In this document: positions 48,051 to 61,010 of the stretch, piece by piece
How positions within the stretch are numbered: position 1 is the stretch's first letter
Layout: each line of letters opens with the position of its first letter
From: Odiellus spinosus
Taxonomy: Eukaryota; Arthropoda; Arachnida; Opiliones; Phalangiidae
Assembly (NCBI GenBank): GCA_963920705.1
Contig: OY987231.1
Location: forward strand, 16,097,024-16,161,023
Length of the DNA stretch: 64,000 bases
Direction of reading: 5' to 3'
Translations under genes and position numbers: made by a program
The notes under the pieces: model-generated
Seen by the model: the letters and a program-made list of their open reading frames with translations, nothing else
Told to the model about the DNA's origin: nothing
Database searches by the model: none

Positions 48051-50539
48051 AATAACTAAAATTCAAGGATTATGGAGTTAAGAATGCATATTTGCGCTTA
48101 GATGTGTAAAGAAAATCTTCTCAACGAATGGCTCAGTAACAGGGAACGAAGGAGACTTGAAAGTTCAAACTATTTGAATCAGCCAAATCATAATAAATGG
48201 TTGTAAAACCCAAAATGTTTTCAAAATACAGGTAAGATACATTTCATTCATGGGCCACTAATTTAAAAATAATGTGAATTATTAACTTGTTCAACCGCGT
48301 GGTTCTTAGGGAGTGGTCCCTAAACTTGGTTCGCGACGGGACAGAGAAGCCCGTAAAGGCACGCGGCCCTATTATACATGGCCCGTGTACCGCGGGAAAG
48401 AGGACTTATTGCGAAAAGATGTTCAATGACATTATAATGGGAAATGAGGAACTGCCTTAAACGTCGAACGACGCCGCCAACCCTGGGACGTTTTAACGTC
48501 GCGTAGCCGGCCTCGCGCGTGTGTTTTCTTCCCGAGAGCCTATTTGCGGAGAAAGGGGCCACGTGGCGCGCTGTGTCTACTACTTCGTTAGTGCCGGACG
48601 CGTCACCGCCACTTTTTAATATCCGAGAGAGCATTGTGACAATGTATTACGATCGTGGGAAAGACTGCTTGCGAAAACACGAAAGGAGGGGAAACCAGTA
48701 CTTCACATTGGAAACTTATTGAAAATAATATGTGGCGGAGTCATACCCGATGTTAAACTCGCGAGAAATAAAAGTAGTGATAATATTATTCTACTATACA
48801 ACCGTCGATATATAATCGAAGGTTGCGCGAGAATCTGTTTTGTGTCGCCGACCAGATAATACAAGAAGACTGTTTCGTGCCACGAAGTAGGCGGAATTAA
48901 TCCCCAATACAGATTATATTTTTCAAAATACGGGAAATACAGGATGGGGGTTTGGGTTTTACGTCTCGTTAACGAGGTTCCGATTTACAAAAGGATGAGA
49001 GTATCGCGAGTGCGTCCTGTAGCGCAAGATTTTACTTCCGTTATTTAATTTTCCCCCAATTTTCAGTGTTATTGGTTGTAAACTAGTGTTGGTTAAACAG
49101 CATTGATTTTACATAATATCAAACAACATACACATAATTCAAAGTATATCGTCTCAAGTACCTCTTGCTCTTTTCCAATATAAATCCTAGCAACCAATTG
49201 GGTAGCGGGAAAATATTTTCACTAAGCGATTAATTGAAGAGAAGAGTTTTTTTACTTTAAAAGGGATACGACTAGATCAGATTAGATCAATTATAGTTGT
49301 TAATCTGAATTCGCCCCAAAGATATACATGTCAAAATACTGCGAGTTTTAAGCTTGTTTTTACTACTTATTGTGTGTTTATTCGGATCAAAAGGAGTTAG
49401 AATTTATTCAAATATCATATTATGTCAGATAATTATGAATCAGATGGGATTTGGATTAAATTAAATAAATTTCAGGTCAGATTGAACCGGAGATGGTTTC
49501 CGTCAATAAATATTTGTTTTAAACATCTGATATTTCTGATCCAAAATACCCTAATCACTTTACCATCGTTGATATTCGTCAGAAATGCAATACAAAATAT
49601 AAAATTGATCTTCATTTTAGTTAATTTGGGTCTGTATAGCAAATTAGTAAAGTAACAAAATTGCAAAAAAAGGTAAGAACATAAAGAACCTTTGAATAAA
49701 TTGTAATTCCGTTATTTACTAGGTATTCGTGTTATTACACAGCTAAGAGGGAAAAATTAATGACAATATTTATGAAATTCCCATGACAATATAAATGAAA
49801 CGAGTTGGAAGTAATCTCATTTAATATTGAAAAAGTTTTAATCACGATTATATTTTGTACGCATTTTTTCCCCGGATGATTTCGCTGGAACTCGGAATGT
49901 AATCAGCCTTTTCTATTGTTGCCGTATATTATTACAATTTAGATTGTATATAGCGTGCAACGAGTTGCCTATCGGGAACGACTATGTGACGGGGGGGAGG
50001 GATGGAATGAAAGGGGGGTTTACTGTTTATTTAAGGGATTAAGGGGCCCGGGACGTCGTATATAAAGTCTCGCGGAAAAGGATTTTAATATTCCGATGGG
50101 GCAAAACGCTCTTTCCATCAATAAACCGAGAAACTTCGCTCCCCGAAAACTTTTACGCGCCAGATTACAAATCCCTCGCGCGACCGACAGACCAATTTCC
50201 CAGCTCATTCAATGTTCTTGTCAAAAGCGAGGCCCATTTTAACGTGACTATGCTAAAGGAATCGCCAATACAAAGTTGCGCTTTTATTAAAACGAACAAG
50301 ACGTCGCGACTAGAGCGAGAGAGAAAACCTTTCCGCAAAGGAAAACGAGTTTTCAAATTAATTTATCTATGATCCAATGTTCAAAAGAATATATCATGAA
50401 TAACAGTGACCCCCATCGCTCTCTTACAAAGTTTCCCTGATTTTTCCAGGTTTTACCAGAGATTTTCCCTGATATTTCAAGATGTACTAAAGGTTTTAAA
50501 AAAAACCCTAGTTAAAACTATGAATTTTGCTGATTAAGG
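48051..50539. other. Non-coding with GC-rich islands
   Basis: Islands at 48290-48720 and 49970-50340 have high CpG (for example CGCGTAGCCGGCCTCGCGCG at 48500) and are non-repetitive. Short frames on both strands show no domain. These are candidate regulatory elements. Confidence 0.35.
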
Positions 50540-50690
50540 TTGTCCCAATTTAGTGTCATTTATGTTTATGATTAAGCACTAGGCAGAGTACTTCCAAGAA
50601 TTTTCTCTGATTTATATCAAATTTTTAAGAGTTTCTTTGATTTTTTGCCAAATATTAAGATTTCCTGATATTTCCCTGGTATTTCGGGTT
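50540..50690 (+). repeat. Dispersed repeat fragment shared with ~20590-20690
   Basis: GTTGTCCCAATTTAGTGTCA, then TTTATGATTAAG, TTTTTAAGAGTTTC and GATTTTTTGC blocks align in order with 20588-20690. No ends are defined. Confidence 0.5.
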
Positions 50691-50784
50691 CGTATTAACC
50701 TACATTTTTGCGTTTTGGAAAGATCAAATTGTTTGCAATGATGATAGAATTATTGCTTTGAAAAAGGTTTTTTGAACATCCAAA

Positions 50785-51450
50785 TTGATTTGGAAACGAT
50801 TTTAAAGTCTCTCTAGAAATGTGTTCATACATTCAAGTATTTTTAAATATTTTTTAGCTGTTGTTGAAAGATCAATTGTAAACCTTTTGGGTCAACTTCA
50901 GGGATAAGCTTTCAAAATATGAAATTGTTAATTTCAAAAGTTAATTTGAACATTCAAGACGGAGCTCACTGTCAACGTAACTTAATGTGAACAAATATCT
51001 ATAATAAAACCGTCTGTTTCCGCAATAGAGTACAGCCAGACTTTACGCTTTCGTAAGTCGGTCTTTTTAAAAAGGTTCTTGTATTAATTCAAATCCAGGT
51101 ATAGTACAAATCGTGTTGCAAGTTTCCAATTTGAAATTTTGTCGTACAAGCGCAAATTTAGGGGTAGCGTTCTGTCATTTAAGTAGGCGACGCGACCAGA
51201 ATTCTCAATTCTTCGCGGAATTCGTGTACAAAGTAGGGCGGAGGGCGGAAAGGCGTTTTGTTAATCCATAATCTTCGATTGCTATGCTAAGTCATTCAAA
51301 TCGTCGATTCCATCACCGAGTTCGCGGGGTGACGTCTTTTGATTCGCGCTTTTCAACGCAAACACTGACAGATGTCACATTTTAAAGTCCAACCGCGAGA
51401 ATTTAAGGACTGATTATCTTATCAGGAGTTTCAGCAAATGTTTTCATTTT
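50785..51450. other. Non-coding; possible diverged family E remnant
   Basis: GGGTCAACTTCAGGGAT at about 50889 resembles the reverse complement of the family E core. The remainder is unremarkable, with a GC-richer part at 51180-51400. Confidence 0.3.
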
Positions 51451-51454
51451 TATA

Positions 51455-51580
51455 TTCCCTAACTGGACACCCCCTGATCAAGTTTCGATACAGTTTTAAA
51501 TTCGTAGTTCCCTAACTGGACATCCCCGAGTTGGTTTTCCATTAATAATTCTCTAACTAGACATTTCCAGATCAGCTGAT
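51455..51580 (+). repeat. Short three-copy repeat (TTCCCTAACTGGACA)
   Basis: TTCCCTAACTGGACA at 51455 and 51508, and TTCTCTAACTAGACA at 51549. Each is followed by a C/T-rich run and a GATCA or GAG step. The spacing is 53 and then 41 bases. Confidence 0.7.
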
Positions 51581-52713
51581 AGCTTTTTCAGTATCGTAAT
51601 ATATATACTTCTATTATTTTTGTTGCATAATTAAATTAAATGAATTATTTGGCTAAATTTTTATAATTCAGGTGGATTGCACGCAGCCATATATTAACTT
51701 TATACCTTCAAGAATAATTAATGGGAACTTGTAACAAAGTGACGTCAGTTAAATATCACAAAATTCGTTGAAGCAAGCTATAACTAAGACAGGACGAGTC
51801 AAAAACTTATTATTACTCCGTTTCAGTGCTACACGCGGTCTTTAATTTAAAACCAGCGTCGACAGACTGTCCTTGGTTTGCTATAAAAACTACGGTGATA
51901 AAAACGAACGGTGTAATAGGCTTAAAGTTGACCAAAAACCCCCGGACCCATCGGAAATAGCAAGTACAAGGTTTTTGAGGATTCCGGTCTTTCCTCTCGG
52001 CGGAAAATCGCTTAGGTTGTCCCCTAACCGTGTCGAACACGGGATTGGAAAATATATTTCGTTTTTCCCCTTCCCCGTTTCTAGCGGCTATATAGCGTTA
52101 AAAAAAACGTGCGTGACATTTGACAGAAACTTACACGGCTACTTATAAAGCGCTCTCTTAAAGGACATTCGAAACTAAATGTTAGATTTCGTGTTCTACA
52201 AATCAACCTTTAAAGACATCCCGTGTAACCCTCGAAAGGTTTTATCGCCTTTATACTGTATAACCCGCCACCAAATATAAGAAGGGGGGGGGGGTGAAAT
52301 AAGATTTCCGGTTGAACACCCTCATTTTTAACTTATAATTGGAACCCGTTTTCATAACAAGCATATTCATTCAAAGTTTCAAATTAGGGTTTATCATATT
52401 TTGGTCAGAGTACATGTTGAGATGGTACTCTTCATTTTCTACACTGGTTTAAGCTTTTTGTTTCAATTATCTATGGTTTTTAGGCCATGTGGAAGGTTAG
52501 TAACCTACTGAGATAGGCACTTCAGCCTCACTCCTGTTGAAAAGCCTTAAAAAATCATTTTTATAAATAACTTTCTTATGGTTTTGTCATTTTGTAATTC
52601 TGTTTGCTAAAGTCTTCAAAAACACTGAGTTTCTCGGAAACAATTGCACATTTTAGGGGACAAAACATTGAACGAGATCCAAGGGGGGAATTTTCGATTA
52701 TTTGTACATGTAT

Positions 52714-52831
52714 CTAAGTTCACTGAGTTAAGTTTTGATACGACATGGAGTTAAAACTCCTATGAACTCTCGAGTTCAGCTTTATATTACAAAGCGTAGA
52801 AAGATCCAAGTTCTCAAATGTCTGCCACCTC
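52714..52831 (+). mobile_element. MITE family D, degraded copy
   Basis: AAGTTCACTGAGTTAAGTTT, CCTATGAACTCTCGAGTTCA and the right end CAAATGTCTGCCACCTC align with the 36404 element. The left terminus is lost. Confidence 0.65.
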
Positions 52832-54761
52832 AAAGAAACCACAAGAACTATAATCATCGTAAGTTCACTCGTGAATAGGAATAAATTATGACATGGTCTT
52901 TTCATTGTTTTGTTAGTGAAATAATAGTTCATCATATGTATCTTCTTAAACTCTTAAAAATCACTTAATTGAAAGAAAAATTCAATTCAAATATAAGTTT
53001 TAAACTTAGTAGTGAAAGTTTGTACAACTACAAACCATGATGGTAAGTTTGCTTGGCTGGAGATAAATTTTCATATGGTTTATTTAATTTGCTTACTATT
53101 TCAACTATACCCGTTTACAATACCTTCTCGAAGATAACTCAAATTCCTCAGAAAATGTAACAGTCGGTAAGACTTTACAGTGAAAGCAACTTTTGGGGGA
53201 AACAGCTCGATAAAACGAGAACAAGGTCTTCTCGTATATATTTTTCTATTGGACATTAGATTTCGTGATGAAGCCTAATTTATAAATTTTGCGGAGCTTA
53301 AGCGCTATAAAAATATATTGCCTTTTAAACTCACGTCCCTCAAAATGGCAAATCCGGGAGCTTACGCGTATTTTGATATAATTTCTTATCAAGTAAAAGA
53401 ATCTCCCCATCGTAAAACCCGATATCGAGCAATACGATTTCAGTGTCAGTTTCGTTTCTATCCGCGACGTTGATCAGACAGTTATTCGAGCGTCAAATAT
53501 TGGCGGTGTGCCAAATTGGCCGACTTTCTCGATGGAGCAAAAACACCCTAGGCCGCGTTTCAAGCTGGCCAGTTTTGAAGAAAGAAATAAACCCCGCATC
53601 GCGCCTGACACAATGAAATGGGAACTATCGAATCCCGGGCGTGAATCGAACAATGAATATCTCGGCGCTAGCCTTTTCAAGTCCATTTTATCGCGAGATC
53701 CCCGGCCGCCCAGGGGAAGTTAACGTTATACCATATAAAGCAAAAGCTTACCTGAAATTCGGAATACAGGATTATCTCCTACCGTATCATTACTCCATTA
53801 TGCGCATTAAGTTGAGCTTGTTTCCCTGTAGGAGAACCGCAGGATAAGTTTGGAGTACGAGGATCAGTTCTCTGACGCTTAAAGTTCACACGCAAGCTAA
53901 TTTCAACCGACTTTATAATTAAAATGAGCGATTTAAAGTGATACCCAACCAGGACATAAGCATGGATACAAAGGCCTAAATGCCACAGTGCGCGCGGAAC
54001 CAGCGCGACCCCTAGTGACTTCAATTTGAGCAGAAGGGAACACTTTTGTTCCTGGTTTCATTATCACTTTAACTTTAAAACTCTGACCTTGATATCTCAT
54101 TTAATCTTATCCTGATAAATAGTGGAATTAAGTACACCTTATTTAATTCCAAGGTTGCTATCAAATTAGGGCAGTGTCTCACTTTAAAAATAGTATAAAC
54201 CTTTTGGCTGTGTTGATTCCTAATGTAGTTGTGCCGACTTTAGAAACAGCTATAGTTTCAAACTTTCCTAAAAGCGGGAATCGGAAATGATTCAAATGTT
54301 GAAAGCAGGTGCGTGCGATTCTAAACTCTTCCAAACGATTGAATTACTTTTGTAGGTAAAAAAGGGGTTACATTTAAAATGTCTTTTGCTTCCGGTGTTA
54401 AATTAAAATTCGGATTCAACACGTAGATGTTCAAATTTAACGCTATGTGGAACTACCACTCCTGTTTAGCGTATAGTTTCAAACTTTCAAAGGACGGAGC
54501 TATAACACAATGACGATTTCATACAATCGTGACGTCACTAGTTTTAATCATCTTGAGCAAGTGTGTAAGAGACTAAATCACTGAGCAGGATTGAACCAAA
54601 TTGATATTTCCAATACCTTGACTTATATGGGTTTTCCTTGAACATTTCACTTGACCATTATTAATCATTTTCCCTGACCAAATGGCATTTCTCTATAGGT
54701 AAACCCAATTTCCCATAATTTTAAAGGTTTTTCCCGATCTGTGGCTACCACCATTCTGGGG
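52832..54761. other. Non-coding, GC-richer at 53.45-54.03 kb
   Basis: No gene recognised. The GC-richer segment has several short open frames on both strands, none with a recognisable domain. Confidence 0.35.
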
Positions 54762-54823
54762 GTAGTATTCGAGGGGCTAACCACTTCCCTAAAATCTGTA
54801 CACCGATTATGTGATTACGGAAA

Positions 54824-57800
54824 TGCATTTTCGAAAAACCAAATAAGCGAAAATGAAATTGAGTTTTTCGCGGATTTTCAAAATGTCAAAAATAAAGTTT
54901 CTAATCTGGAACTTTTTTCGGTGGCTTTCGATCGCTTTTGGGTCCTATTTCCATTAAAGCGAGTTCAGACCAGTTCGTTAATTAGTTTTGTCAAAATAAA
55001 ATATTTAAAATCCAGATTTGCCATGTAAAATCCCCATAGAGCGTGGATAATATATTATTTTTTAAAATTTAATTGATTTTGACCTGGTTTCTGCTTCGTA
55101 ATTAGTTACGTTAATTATAATTATATAGTTTAAACGTCTTTTAACGAGAAAAAACCCGATTAAAATCAACCAAATATTCCAAATAATACCTTATTGGCGC
55201 CCTATGGAGATTAAGCATGGCTAATCTGGATTTTAAATATTTTATTTAAACAAAACTGATTAACGGATTGGTTTCAACTCGCTTTAATGGAAATAGGACC
55301 CCAAAATGAACAGAAATCCATCAAAAAAAGTTCCAGATTCGAAACTTTATTTTTGCTCATTTTCGAAAAACCAAAAAAGGGAAAATGAAAATTTGAGTTT
55401 TTCGCCGATTTCCAAAATGTCAAAAATAAAGTTTCGAATCTGGAACTTTTTTCGGTGGCTTTCGATCGCTTTTGGGGTCCTATTTCCATTAAAGCGAGCT
55501 CAGACCAGTTCGTTAATTAGTTTAGTCAAAATAAAATATTTAAAATCCATATTCGCCATGTAAAATCCCGATAGAGCGTGGATAATATATTATTTTTTAG
55601 AATTTAATTGATTCTGACCTGGTTTCTGCATCGTAATTAGTTACGTTAATTATAATTATATAGTTTAAATGTCTTTTAACGAGAAAAACCCGATTAAAAT
55701 CAACCAAATACTCCAAATAATGTATTATTGGCGCCCTATGGAGATTAAGCATGGCGAAATATGATCTAAAATATTTTATTTAAACAAAACTGATTAACGG
55801 ATTGGTCTCAACTCGCTTTAATGGAAATAGGACCCCGACATGAACAGAAATCCATCAAAAAAAGTTCCAGATTCGAAACTTTATTTTTGCTCATTTTCCA
55901 AAAACCAAAAAAGGGAAAATGAAAATTTGAGTTTTTCGCCGATTTCCAAAATGTCAAAAATAAAGTTTCGAATCTGGAACTTTTTTCGGTGGCTTTCGAT
56001 CGCTTTTGGGTTCCTATTTCCATTAAAGCGAGTTCAGACCAGTTCGTTAATTAGTTTTGTCAAAATAAAATATTTAAAATCCAGATTTGCCATGTAAAAT
56101 CCCCATAGAGCGTGGATAATATATTATTTTTTAAAATTTAATTGATTCTGACCTGGTTTCTGCTTCGTAATTAGTTACGTTAATTATAATTATATAGTTT
56201 AAATGTCTTTTAACGAGAAAAAACCCGATTAAAATCAACCAAATACTCCAAATAATGTATTATTGGCGCCCTATGGAGATAAAGCATGGCGAAATATGAT
56301 CTAAAATATTTTATTTAAACAAAAGTGATTAACGGATTGGTCTCAACTCGCTTTAATGGAAATAGGACCCAGACATGAACAGAAATCCATCAAAAAAAGT
56401 TCCAGATTCGAAACTTTATTTTTGCTCATTTTCCAAAAACCAAAAAAGGGAAAATGAAAATTTGAGTTTTTCGCCGATTTCCAAAATGTCAAAAATAAAG
56501 TTTCGAATCTGGAACTTTTTTCGGTGGCTTTCGATCGCTTTTGGGGTCCTATTTCCATTAAAGCGAGTTCAGACCAGTTCGTTAATTAGTTTTGTCAAAA
56601 TAAAATATTTAAAATCCAGATTTGCCATGTAAAATCCCCATAGAGCGTGGATAATATATTATTTTTTAAAATTTAATTGATTTTGACCTGGTTTCTGCTT
56701 CGTAATTAGTTACGTTAATTATAATTATATAGTTTAAACGTCTTTTAACGAGAAAAAACCCGATTAAAATCAACCAAATATTCCAAATAATACCTTATTG
56801 GCGCCCTATGGAGATTAAGCATGGCTAATCTGGATTTTAAATATTTTATTTAAACAAAACTGATTAACGGATTGGTTTCAACTCGCTTTAATGGAAATAG
56901 GACCCCAAAATGAACAGAAATCCATCAAAAAAAGTTCCAGATTCGAAACTTTATTTTTGCTCATTTTCGAAAAACCAAAAAAGGGAAAATGAAAATTTGA
57001 GTTTTTCGCCGATTTCCAAAATGTCAAAAATAAAGTTTCGAATCTGGAACTTTTTTCGGTGGCTTTCGATCGCTTTTGGGGTCCTATTTCCATTAAAGCG
57101 AGCTCAGACCAGTTCGTTAATTAGTTTTGTCAAAATAAAATATTTAAAATCCATATTCGCCATGTAAAATCCCGATAGAGCGTGGATAATATATTATTTT
57201 TTAGAATTTAACTGATTCTGACCTGGTTTCTGCTTCGTAATTAGTTACGTTAATTATAATTATATAGTTTAAATGTCTTTTAACGAGAAAAAACCCGATT
57301 AAAATCAACCAAATACTCCAAATAATGTATTATTGGCGCCCTATGGAGATAAAGCATGGCGAAATATGATCTAAAATATTTTATTTAAACAAAAGTGATT
57401 AACGGATTGGTCTCAACTCGCTTTAATGGAAATAGGACCCCAAAATGAACAGAAATCCATCAAAAAAAGTTCCAGATTCGAAACTTTATTTTTGCTCATT
57501 TTCGAAAAACCAAAAAAGGGAAAATGAAAATTTGAGTTTTTCGCCGATTTCCAAAATGTCAAAAATAAAGTTTCGAATCTGGAACTTTTTTCGGTGGCTT
57601 TCGATCGCTTTTGGGGTCCTATTTCCATTAAAGCGAGTTCAGACCAGTTCGTTAATTAGTTTTGTCAAAATAAAATATTTAAAATCCAGATTTGCCATGT
57701 AAAATCCCCATAGAGCGTGGATAATATATTATTTTTTAAAATTTAATTGATTTTGACCTGGTTTCTGCTTCGTAATTAGTTACGTTAATTATAATTATAT

Positions 57801-60659
57801 AGTTTAAACGTCTTTTAACGAGAAAAAACCCGATTAAAATCAACCAAATATTCTAAATAATACCTTATTGGCGCCCTATGGAGATTAAGCATGGCTAATC
57901 TGGATTTTAAATATTTTATTTAAACAAATCTGATTAACGGATTGGTTTCAACTCGCTTTAATGGAAATAGGACCCCAAAATGAACAGAAATCCATCAAAA
58001 AAAGTTCCAGATTCGAAACTTTATTTTTGCTCATTTTCGAAAAACCTAAAAAGGGAAAATGAAAATTTGAGTTTTTCGCCGATTTCCAAAATGTCAAAAA
58101 TAAAGTTTCGAATCTGGAACTTTTTTCGGTGGCTTTCGATCGCTTTTGGGGTCCTATTTCCATTAAAGCGAGCTCAGACCAGTTCGTTAATTAGTTTTGT
58201 CAAAATAAAATATTTAAAATCCAGATTTGCCATGTAAAATCCCCATAGAGCGTGGATAATATATTATTTTTTAAAATTTAATTGATTTTGACCTGGTTTC
58301 TGCTTCGTAATTAGTTACGTTAATTATAATTATATAGTTTAAACGTCTTTTAACGAGAAAAAACCCGATTAAAATCAACCAAATATTCTAAATAATACCT
58401 TATTGGCGCCCTATGGAGATTAAGCATGGCTAATCTGGATTTTAAATATTTTATTTAAACAAATCTGATTAACGGATTGGTTTCAACTCGCTTTAATGGA
58501 AATAGGACCCCAAAATGAACAGAAATCCATCAAAAAAAGTTCCAGATTCGAAACTTTATTTTTGCTCATTTTCGAAAAACCAAAAAAGGGAAAATGAAAA
58601 TTTGAGTTTTTCGCCGATTTCCAAAATGTCAAAAATAAAGTTTCGAATCTGGAACTTTTTTCGGTGGCTTTCGATCGCTTTTGGGGTCCTATTTCCATTA
58701 AAGCGAGCTCAGACCAGTTCGTTAATTAGTTTTGTCAAAATAAAATATTTAAAATCCAGATTTGCCATGTAAAATCCCCATAGAGCGTGGATAATATATT
58801 ATTTTTTAAAATTTAATTGATTTTGACCTGGTTTCTGCTTCGTAATTAGTTACGTTAATTATAATTATATAGTTTAAACGTCTTTTAACGAGAAAAAACC
58901 CGATTAAAATCAACCAAATATTCTAAATAATACCTTATTGGCGCCCTATGGAGATTAAGCATGGCTAATCTGGATTTTAAATATTTTATTTAAACAAATC
59001 TGATTAACGGATTGGTTTCAACTCGCTTTAATGGAAATAGGACCCCAAAATGAACAGAAATCCATCAAAAAAAGTTCCAGATTCGAAACTTTATTTTTGC
59101 TCATTTTCGAAAAACCAAAAAAGGGAAAATGAAAATTTGAGTTTTTCGCCGATTTCCAAAATGTCAAAAATAAAGTTTCGAATCTGGAACTTTTTTCGGT
59201 GGCTTTCGATCGCTTTTGGGGTCCTATTTCCATTAAAGCGAGCTCAGACCAGTTCGTTAATTAGTTTTGTCAAAATAAAATATTTAAAATCCAGATTTGC
59301 CATGTAAAATCCCCATAGAGCGTGGATAATATATTATTTTTTAAAATTTAATTGATTTTGACCTGGTTTCTGCTTCGTAATTAGTTACGTTAATTATAAT
59401 TATATAGTTTAAACGTCTTTTAACGAGAAAAAACCCGATTAAAATCAACCAAATACTCCAAATAATGTATTATTGGCGCCCTATGGAGATTAAGCAGGGC
59501 GAAATATGATCTAAAATATTTTATTTAAACAAAACTGATTAACGGATTGGTTTCAACTCGCTTTAATGGAAATAGGACCCCAAAATGAACAGAAATCCAT
59601 CAAAAAAAGTTCCAGATTCGAAACTTTATTTTTGCTCATTTTCGAAAAACCAAAAAAGGGAAAATGAAAATTTGAGTTTTTCGCCGATTTCCAAAATGTC
59701 AAAAATAAAGTTTCGAATCTGGAACTTTTTTCGGTGGCTTTCGATCGCTTTTGGGGTCCTATTTCCATTAAAGCGAGCTCAGACCAGTTCGTTAATTAGT
59801 TTTGTCAAAATAAAATATTTAAAATCCATATTCGCCATGTAAAATCCCGATAGAGAGTGGATAATATATTATTTTTTAGAATTTAATTGATTCTGACCTG
59901 GTTTCTGCTTCGTAATTAGTTACGTTAATTATAATTATATAGTTTAAATGTCTTTTAACGAGAAAAAACCGATTAAAATCAACCAAATACTCCAAATAAT
60001 GTATTATTGGCGCCCTATGGAGATTAAGCAGGGCGAAATATGATCTAAAATATTTTATTTAAACAAAACTGATTAACGGATTGGTCTCAACTCGCTTTAA
60101 TGGAAATAGGACCCCGACATGAACAGAAATCCATCAAAAAAAGTTCCAGATTCGAAACTTTATTTTTGCTCATTTTCCAAAAACCAAAAAAGGGAAAATG
60201 AAAATTTGAGTTTTTCGCCGATTTCCAAAATGTCAAAAATAAAGTTTCGAATCTGGAACTTTTTTCGGTGGCTTTCGATCGCTTTTGGGGTCCTATTTCC
60301 ATTAAAGCGAGTTCAGACCAGTTCGTTAATTAGTTTTGTCAAAATAAAATATTTAAAATCCAGATTTGCCATGTAAAATCCCCATAGAGCGTGGATAATA
60401 TATTATTTTTTAGAATATAATTGATTTTGACCTGGTTTCTGCTTCGTAATTAGTTACGCTAATTATAATTATATAGTTTAAACGTCTTTTAACGAGAAAA
60501 AACCCGATTAAAATCAACCAAATATTAGAAATAATACCTTATTGGCGCCCTATGGCGAAATATGATCTAAAATATTTTATTTAAACAAAACTGATTAACG
60601 GATTGGTTTCAACTCGCTTTAATGGAAATAGGACCCCAAAATGAACAGAAATCCATCAA
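54824..60659 (+). repeat. 535-bp tandem satellite, ~11 copies, each a foldback
   Basis: The motif ATGAACAGAAATCCATC recurs at 55306, 55840, 56375, 56910, 57445, 57980, 58515, 59050, 59585, 60119 and about 60641: steps of 534-535 bases, the last about 522 because of a deletion. Within a unit, for example 58405-58790, the left arm (GGCGCCCTATGG ... TCCAGATTCGAAACTTTATT) is the reverse complement of the right arm (AATAAAGTTTCGAATCTGGA ... CCATAGAGCG). The centre is near 58595, and a ~149-bp AT-rich spacer follows. Units are highly similar and fall in two sequence subtypes. The 71- and 85-codon frames that recur on both strands come from the two arms and are not genes. Confidence 0.96.
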
Positions 60660-60960
60660 TCTGAGTCAGATTGCGTGTCTATTTTGACCGATAGTGCTAG
60701 TCGGACTCCAATTGGAACTGATGAAAAACCCGTGTCAGCCTCACTTTAAAGGAATTAATCGAAAATTAGCATTTTGACTCAATTAAAAAGGCGTATTTGG
60801 TTAAGCCCAAAAAGAGCTTCAAATGAGAACAATTATATCAAAATCGTTGTTTCAATTTGTTTCAGCTTTTCAAATTTAATTATTCCAGCTCCTCTTATTA
60901 GTAATTATACGTTTTATTTTGTAATTCTGTAATGATTTCTTTGGTAGTACTAAATGCTTA
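60660..60960. other. Unique segment between array and right terminal repeat
   Basis: It begins abruptly where the last array copy is cut. It contains GTGTCAGCCTCAC followed by TTTAA at 60732-60748, the end sequence of MITE family F on the minus strand, so a family F relic may have ended the array. Confidence 0.5.
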
Positions 60961-61010
60961 GTAATCACTACAGGCGTGTACACCGATTACGAGGAGTGGC
61001 CAGCCCCTCG

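Larger units (their letters stand above)
54770..61010. mobile_element. Candidate transposon-like unit carrying a satellite array (6.2 kb)
   Basis: The left end CGAGGGGCTAACCACT (54770) and the right end AGTGGCCAGCCCCTCG (ending 61010) are inverted repeats. The similarity runs about 50 bases inward, including TGTACAC and a final GTGATTAC on both sides (roughly three quarters identical). The outer 8-mers, GTAGTATT and GCCGTATC, match at 5 of 8 positions, which could be a decayed target duplication or chance. Between them lies the 535-bp array and about 300 bp of unique DNA at 60660-60960. The CGAGGGG start is the same as in MITE family D. No transposase reading frame is present, so the unit would be non-autonomous. 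Confidence 0.55.

Noticed and set aside
55274-60376. Recurring 71-codon minus and 85-codon plus open frames, ten each
   Set aside because: They are the two arms of the satellite unit read on opposite strands and share the same peptide core because the arms are reverse complements. No upstream signal, no codon bias, no known domain.
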